A DNA stretch of 64,000 nt from assembly GCA_002104935.1 (NCBI GenBank), contig MCGT01000002.1, positions 992,001 through 1,056,000 of the forward strand. Direction: 5' to 3'. Below the pieces are notes generated by a model. The model did no database searches. It was not told where the DNA came from and worked only from the letters and a program-made list of their open reading frames with translations. How positions within the stretch are numbered: the first letter of the stretch is position 1; every line of letters starts with the position of its first letter. The DNA is from Hesseltinella vesiculosa. Its lineage: Eukaryota > Mucoromycota > Mucoromycetes > Mucorales > Cunninghamellaceae. The translations under genes and the position numbers were made by a program. This document shows, piece by piece, positions 59,619 to 64,000 of the stretch.

Positions 59619-60757
59619 CTCTCCGTCGTGTCCCCGTTTTCTCAAATCCTCCATCCAATCTCCTGTCTGTTGTCGCAAGCTCGTACTGTTTATGAATTAC
59701 ATGTCCCCCCCCTCTCCATTCTATTTATTATTATGCAACATTTTTTTTTCCTTGCTCGCTTGAATGGCGGGTAGATTGGAACTCCTTCATCATTTCTTCT
59801 TCATTCCACCTTCAATAAATTCACGACGCTATTTCTTTTGATCTGCCTATTGACCAGCAAATAAAGGTGTCTCAAGGCTAGCTAAAATAGTCAAAACTAG
59901 ATAGATTTAGAAACATTTCCCCTTGCACATTTTTTTTCCCAAGTCGGATCGGGAGCGGTGGTTTGCCTTTTGCGGGTGTCTGTAATGTGATACCACGCAG
60001 AGATGATTAAAAAAAAAATAAAGTCGACGAGTGTGGTAAACCATTTTGATTCCTTGGCAACATATTCTCTGATTCACAGCCACACAAACCTATTGTTGCA
60101 TGTGATTCCAATGTAAAAAAAAAAAAAACATCGGAGCCTGAACAATCCTGCATAAAAACATGGCTGTCTTTGAAAAAAAAGGGAGGTGTCATGCCAGCAT
60201 GAACTTGGTCAGGCTGCTGGTTCTTTCCGTTTGCTCTTCAGGAATGAAACTTGACTGGTTGTTCTCTTTTTTTTTTTTTTTTTTTTTTTTTCCGTGACCA
60301 TCGACCAAAAATGACAGCGACATCCCTGTGTGCTGATAAAAATAAACCACGGAATCGGTATCATAAAAAGGATAAAAAAAAGTTCAGGATGGTCAAACCA
60401 AGGGAAAGGCAAGGCGACCTCGGGATATTTTTTCAGGTCCTTTCGATAAACATTTTCCAGCCATGTGGCAAATGTGCATTCTACACCCTTTTTTTAGGCA
60501 GAGGGGCTGTCGCTGACATTTTTTTTTATAATGACCCCCCCTCCCTCAAAGTGCCTTGATGCATAGGAATCATCCTAATTTAGATGGCTTGGCTTGGCTT
60601 GATATTAGTGCGTCTTCCTTTTGGCGACAAAACGCGTACAGGCCTCGGGATTTATTTCAGTTTGGACATATTAGGCTGTGTATTGATGATTTGCCAAGAA
60701 AGAATGCCAGGCTGCCTGGGATATTAAAAAATCCTGGTGCTCATGCGTCCCTGACAT

Positions 60758-60991
60758 TCACCATGCTTGCTTTCTTTCTTCCTTTTGAAAAAAAGACGCA
60801 TGTTTCTTTGGATTCTTCGAGGCCAGCGAGCTGCAAATGCCACAGTGTGTGTCATTCATGCCATGATGACAGGTGCGTTCGTAAAAATCACCGAGAGAAT
60901 AAGGATGGCCCCCCCTTCCCTCGATGAAGAAGCACGAGCCACACATCTCACACGTGGAACTGCGGTGCATTTTGCACAAAAGCGCATTTGT
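60758..60991 (-). other. Cysteine-rich open frame, possible exon or gene relic
   Basis: A minus-strand frame of 77 codons begins right after a plausible acceptor (TATGTTTAG at 60993-60992) and ends TGA at 60758. It contains CKMHRSSTCEMCGSCFF and, 30 residues on, TCHHGMNDTHCGICSS, i.e. two Cys/His clusters spaced like a zinc-binding module. I found no upstream exon. A plus-strand frame also spans the DNA, so this may be a relic or chance. Confidence 0.3.
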
Positions 60992-61151
60992 CTAAACATA
61001 CGAACGCCTAGGCGAATACAGTCATGAAAGCCACCTGTCTTTCTGGAACATACTGACGAACGAGGATGTTGGCCGCACGCTTGCCTTTATTTTACTCGCA
61101 GCTCCGCCCGCCCGCTACTTGGCAGAGATGAAACGTGCACGAGCACAAAGC

Positions 61152-61172
61152 GGGGGGAGGGGGAGGGGGAGG
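61152..61172 (+). promoter_or_regulatory. G-rich block with quadruplex potential upstream of SET5-like gene
   Basis: Runs of 6, 5, 5 and 2 G separated by single A. It lies just before a TATA-like site and about 210 nt before the ATG at 61384. Confidence 0.45.
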
Positions 61173-61313
61173 TTCAGTATAAGTGGGGACGTCCCTGGAC
61201 GACAGCCAAGATATGCTCATGAATGAAACATGCCATCTTTCATATCAATGAAACGGCCTGGGCAACCAATACGTCAAGCGGGCAGAGGTGGTTGAGTGGC
61301 TTGAGAAAGACCG

Positions 61314-61351
<38 letters not shown>

Positions 61352-61383
61352 CGGTCCATGCTCCTTTTTTTTCTGGTAGAAAG

Positions 61384-62698
61384 ATGACAGACACCAAACG
61401 TATACCTGACGAAGAAGAACTCGTTCAATATATTCATCAACTGAAACTCGACCATCCCGAATGGGGGATCAAGTCGATCCACAGCCACATTGCCAATGAA
61501 CAACAAGACTGGCAGGTGTCGGACAAGCGAGTGAAGAAGCTGATGCAATCCAAAGGGCTGACGGCTGCCGAGCCTGCCAAGCCTGATCCCCGAGACAATG
61601 TTGTGAAAAGTGGCGTGTCCGATGATCCATCCGTGCCTGTGTCGTTTATCAATCCGTCTTTGAAGTTTGAGCAAGATACGCCCAAAGTCGAAGTAAGGCA
61701 TCCGCTTCATGCTGAAGAGAGAAGAGACTCACATCTTCTTTTTCCAAAAGGCTAAAATGATCGACAATGTGACCGGCAAGGGCTTATTTGCTGCCACCGA
61801 TATCAAAAAGGATGAAATCATCTTTACCGAAACCCCTCTTGTGTACTTTCCCCCTTGGGAGGGCTTCAACCTGGCTCGCACCGGCAACGCCTGTGGTCTT
61901 TGCTGCAAACCGTTTATGCATTCCGTTCGCCTGGGCTCCCGCTGCTCACACTGCGACATCCTCTATTGCAGCAAGCAATGTCGCACGATCGCCTGGGAAA
62001 CCTTCCATCAGCTCGAGTGCACTGGCCTCAACCCCGCCATTATGGACTTCATGAACATGTGCTCCAACGAAAACTGGCAGGCCCCCATGGTGGTGTCCCG
62101 CATCTACGCCCACTTGATCTTGGCCCATCAACGGGACGAACTCGACCAAACGCTACTGAATTACGACGCCTTTGCCACTGTCAACCAGGCCGAACGCCAG
62201 GCCAAGGAAACCGAATGGATCTTCATGGAACACCCCACCCGTGAGCTGTGGAAAAAGGCCCGCACCCTGCTGGCCAAAGCCTACAAGAGCCCTCCCAAGA
62301 AGTGTAAGATCACCAAGCCCCTGCCACCTGCCTTGGCCAAATCTCTGTTTGACGACGAAGATACCTTTTTGAATTATCTCGGCAAGTTCAACATCAACAA
62401 CCAGAACGGCGGTCTGTATCTGATCCATTCCCACATCAATCACAACTGCACACCCAACGTCTCCATCGACTACAGCAGCGTCCATCGATCCCAGTACAAG
62501 CTGATGGTGCGCGCCATCCGTGCCATTCCAAAAGGAGAGCAGCTTTGTGAATCCTACGTCAATCCTCGCTGGAACAAGGAAACTCGTCAAAACTATCTCA
62601 GCAAGTCCTACCTGTTTGACTGCCAATGCCAGCGCTGCGAGACCGACGGGCCCTTGACCGATGAATTACGACAAGGCTTGCGATTGCGCTCCGAGTAA
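61384..62698 (+). CDS. SET-domain protein, SET5/SMYD-like lysine methyltransferase
   Basis: Putative AdoMet-dependent protein-lysine methyltransferase (yeast Set5 modifies histone H4 tails). Two exons (61384-61692, 61751-62698) give 418 aa. The N-terminal 60 residues (EELVQYIHQLKLDHPEWGIK; SDKRVKKLMQSKGL) form a helical module seen in Set5-like proteins. The SET core starts GKGLFAATDIKKDEIIFTET, is interrupted by a MYND-like zinc cluster (CGLCCKPF; CSHCDILYCSKQCRTIAWE; HQLEC), and continues HSHINHNCTPNVSID (the NHxCxPN motif) and KGEQLCESYVNP (GExxxxxY). Post-SET cysteines CQCQRC are present. Start chosen at the first ATG after the T34 tract. Confidence 0.88.
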
Positions 62699-64000
62699 CT
62701 GTCTTCCCAGCCTCGCCTTCCCTTCCCCCGTCCTACCTTTAGAAATTTATGTACAAAGTCAACCCTAAAAGAAATGAACTCTTTACAAAGAATACCATGC
62801 CGAGCCTTTTTATAAAGTCCAGCAGCTGTTTCCTCCCGCTTGTTCCTTTGTCGATGAGCTTTCCGGTCGTCCTCTTTTCATACTGCCTGATAGATGAAAA
62901 ACGAGACCAAAGGAGCCATTTTTTCCAACGGTTCTGATGTGCCTTTTTTTTTTTTTTTTTTTTTTTTTAGCCTTCCACCGTATTGATCCAGCTTCCTCTC
63001 TTGTCGACCTTCTGGGGCTTGTCTGCCGATGATGGATCCTCCCATTATTGCCTTTTTTCCGCCTCCACATTGAACGCCTCGCAAAAGTAGACGATGTCCT
63101 CGACGCGTGGCCTGCGATGATTTTTAGCTGCATACGGAAGTCCCATCGCCCGAATTCGCCACAAACGCCAGAGCAAAGGTTGCACAAGCGAAACTTGAAC
63201 ATGCATTGATCCTTTTGGCTTCTTGCTTACCCACGGCACGGATCCTGTTGACGGAAGGCCGGATCAGGAATGACCAAGGGGAACCTGCCTGACCGCAAAG
63301 ATCTCAAGGGCTGGGCAAGCAAGTAAAAAAAAAAAAGCGGACTGGCTCTGGTCGTTACTTTCTCTTTAGAATCTTTCATTGAACAAGCTCAAGCGCATGA
63401 AGATCTGGACAATGGCCACAAAGACCATGCCAGCCTGGGCCATGCCCCTTTGTCGCATACTGAGCCTGTGGTGGAGGAGTTGCCATCTGCCTTGAAGCAA
63501 TGTCATGGCAGCCACGCCATCTGTGACCGCGACATCGTCATCTGCATATTGGATTGGAGCACCTAGGCTCTTCGTAAGCACTCGATCAGCCCATCGAATC
63601 TGCATTTTTCTCGTTGCCGCCGACAAATGATTTTGCATGCGCATGTGCCCATTCTTTAGGATAGCGATGTCATTCGGAGGAATGCTTTGCTATCAACGGA
63701 AGCAATCCCTCTCCTTTTCTGCGTGTGTGAATTTATTTGGCAAGTGAAAAATGGTGCATACGCCTATGAGAACTCACCATTTTATTTCCCTTCTTGGTCT
63801 CCTTCTTGGCTACTTTGCCCTGCCAGAATCGAAGCAAGGCGGGAGACCGTGGCTGTTCAATGGCAAGGAAACCCACCCTGGCCGTGGAATGGCAGAAGAG
63901 GCAGCAAGACAGATATCATGTCACACCACGGATGCGACCCACGTCGTCGGTCTTAGGATACTGGCCGCGGTGTGCCACAGGCGCTTGTCGCTTTTGCATC
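62699..64000. other. Unresolved 3' end of window
   Basis: T25 at 62944-62968. Several frames look partly coding but could not be joined: a minus frame ending at 63045 with GLPYAAKNHRRPRVEDIVYF; a plus frame 63370-63566 after a good acceptor (TCTCTTTAG) reading ESFIEQAQAHEDLDNGHKDH; and a minus frame 63644-63366 from a real ATG covering the same DNA. Genes may continue beyond the edge. I make no call. Confidence 0.25.

Larger units (their letters stand above)
59619..61383. other. Intergenic region between Myb and SET5-like genes
   Basis: 1.77 kb. T25 at 60267-60291 and T34 at 61318-61351, the longest homopolymer of the window. A guanine-rich block lies at 61152-61172 and a TATA-like CAGTATAAG at about 61176-61184, 200 nt before the SET5-like ATG. 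A cysteine-rich minus frame lies at 60758-60991 (listed separately). Confidence 0.5.

Noticed and set aside
63687..63956. Plus frame at the right edge
   Set aside because: No start or splice context and composition unlike a folded protein; left as unresolved edge sequence.

Overview
This 64-kb window is nuclear DNA from a fungus. Genes lie densely on both strands, most are split by short introns (about 45-110 nt, mostly GT-AG), and there are no operons, tRNAs, rRNAs, CRISPR arrays or intact transposons that I can see. Introns and intergenic DNA are full of A or T homopolymers (8 to 34 nt), which are absent from the confident exons. The gene content and this texture suggest an early-diverging fungus, most likely Mucoromycota/Mucorales; that placement is an inference, not a computed phylogeny. 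I rebuilt the spliced models by hand by joining exons at GT/GC-AG sites; for every confident model the summed exon length is a multiple of three.

Layout. 1-1273 (-): 5' part of an alkaline phosphatase, cut by the window edge. 1.7-10.4 kb, all on -: a tetraspan membrane protein, SLX9, a stand-alone peroxisomal enoyl-CoA hydratase 2 ending in SKL, a membrane-anchored ubiquitin protease of the USP30/UBP16 type, an unknown two-TM protein and an unknown acidic protein. 11.7-21.2 kb: SPB1 rRNA methyltransferase (+), a small unknown protein (+), a proteasome-chaperone-like protein (ADC17/TMA17 type, -), U2SURP/SR140 (-) and arginyl-tRNA synthetase (-). 22.6-31.6 kb (+): an SLC38/AVT amino-acid transporter, an RBPMS/Whi3-type RRM protein, INO1, and a 905-aa protein with two START domains and a C-terminal membrane anchor. 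31.9-36 kb: GET5 (-) and SEC66 (+) from a shared divergent promoter, then a 7-TM protein (+). 36.1-40.6 kb (-): a 17-exon WDR6/TRM734 gene. 42-43.5 kb (+): alanine-glyoxylate aminotransferase, flanked by two diverged direct repeats. 45.2-54.4 kb: asparagine synthase (-), a hypothetical spliced gene (-), VPS29 (+), an SSP120/nucleobindin-like EF-hand protein (-) and DNA topoisomerase 3-beta (-) with a 5-nt microexon. 58-62.7 kb (+): a three-repeat Myb factor and a SET5-like methyltransferase. The remainder (54.4-58, 59.6-61.4 and 62.7-64 kb) is mostly non-coding, with a few weak coding candidates.

Themes. Several genes serve translation and RNA (SLX9, SPB1, ArgRS, WDR6, U2SURP). Others serve membrane targeting and lipids (GET5, SEC66, the START protein, INO1, VPS29). 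I found no gene cluster that forms an obvious new pathway. The best candidates for new biology are the tail-anchored tandem-START protein, the uncharacterised membrane proteins, the microexon and GC-AG splicing, and the repeats around the aminotransferase gene.
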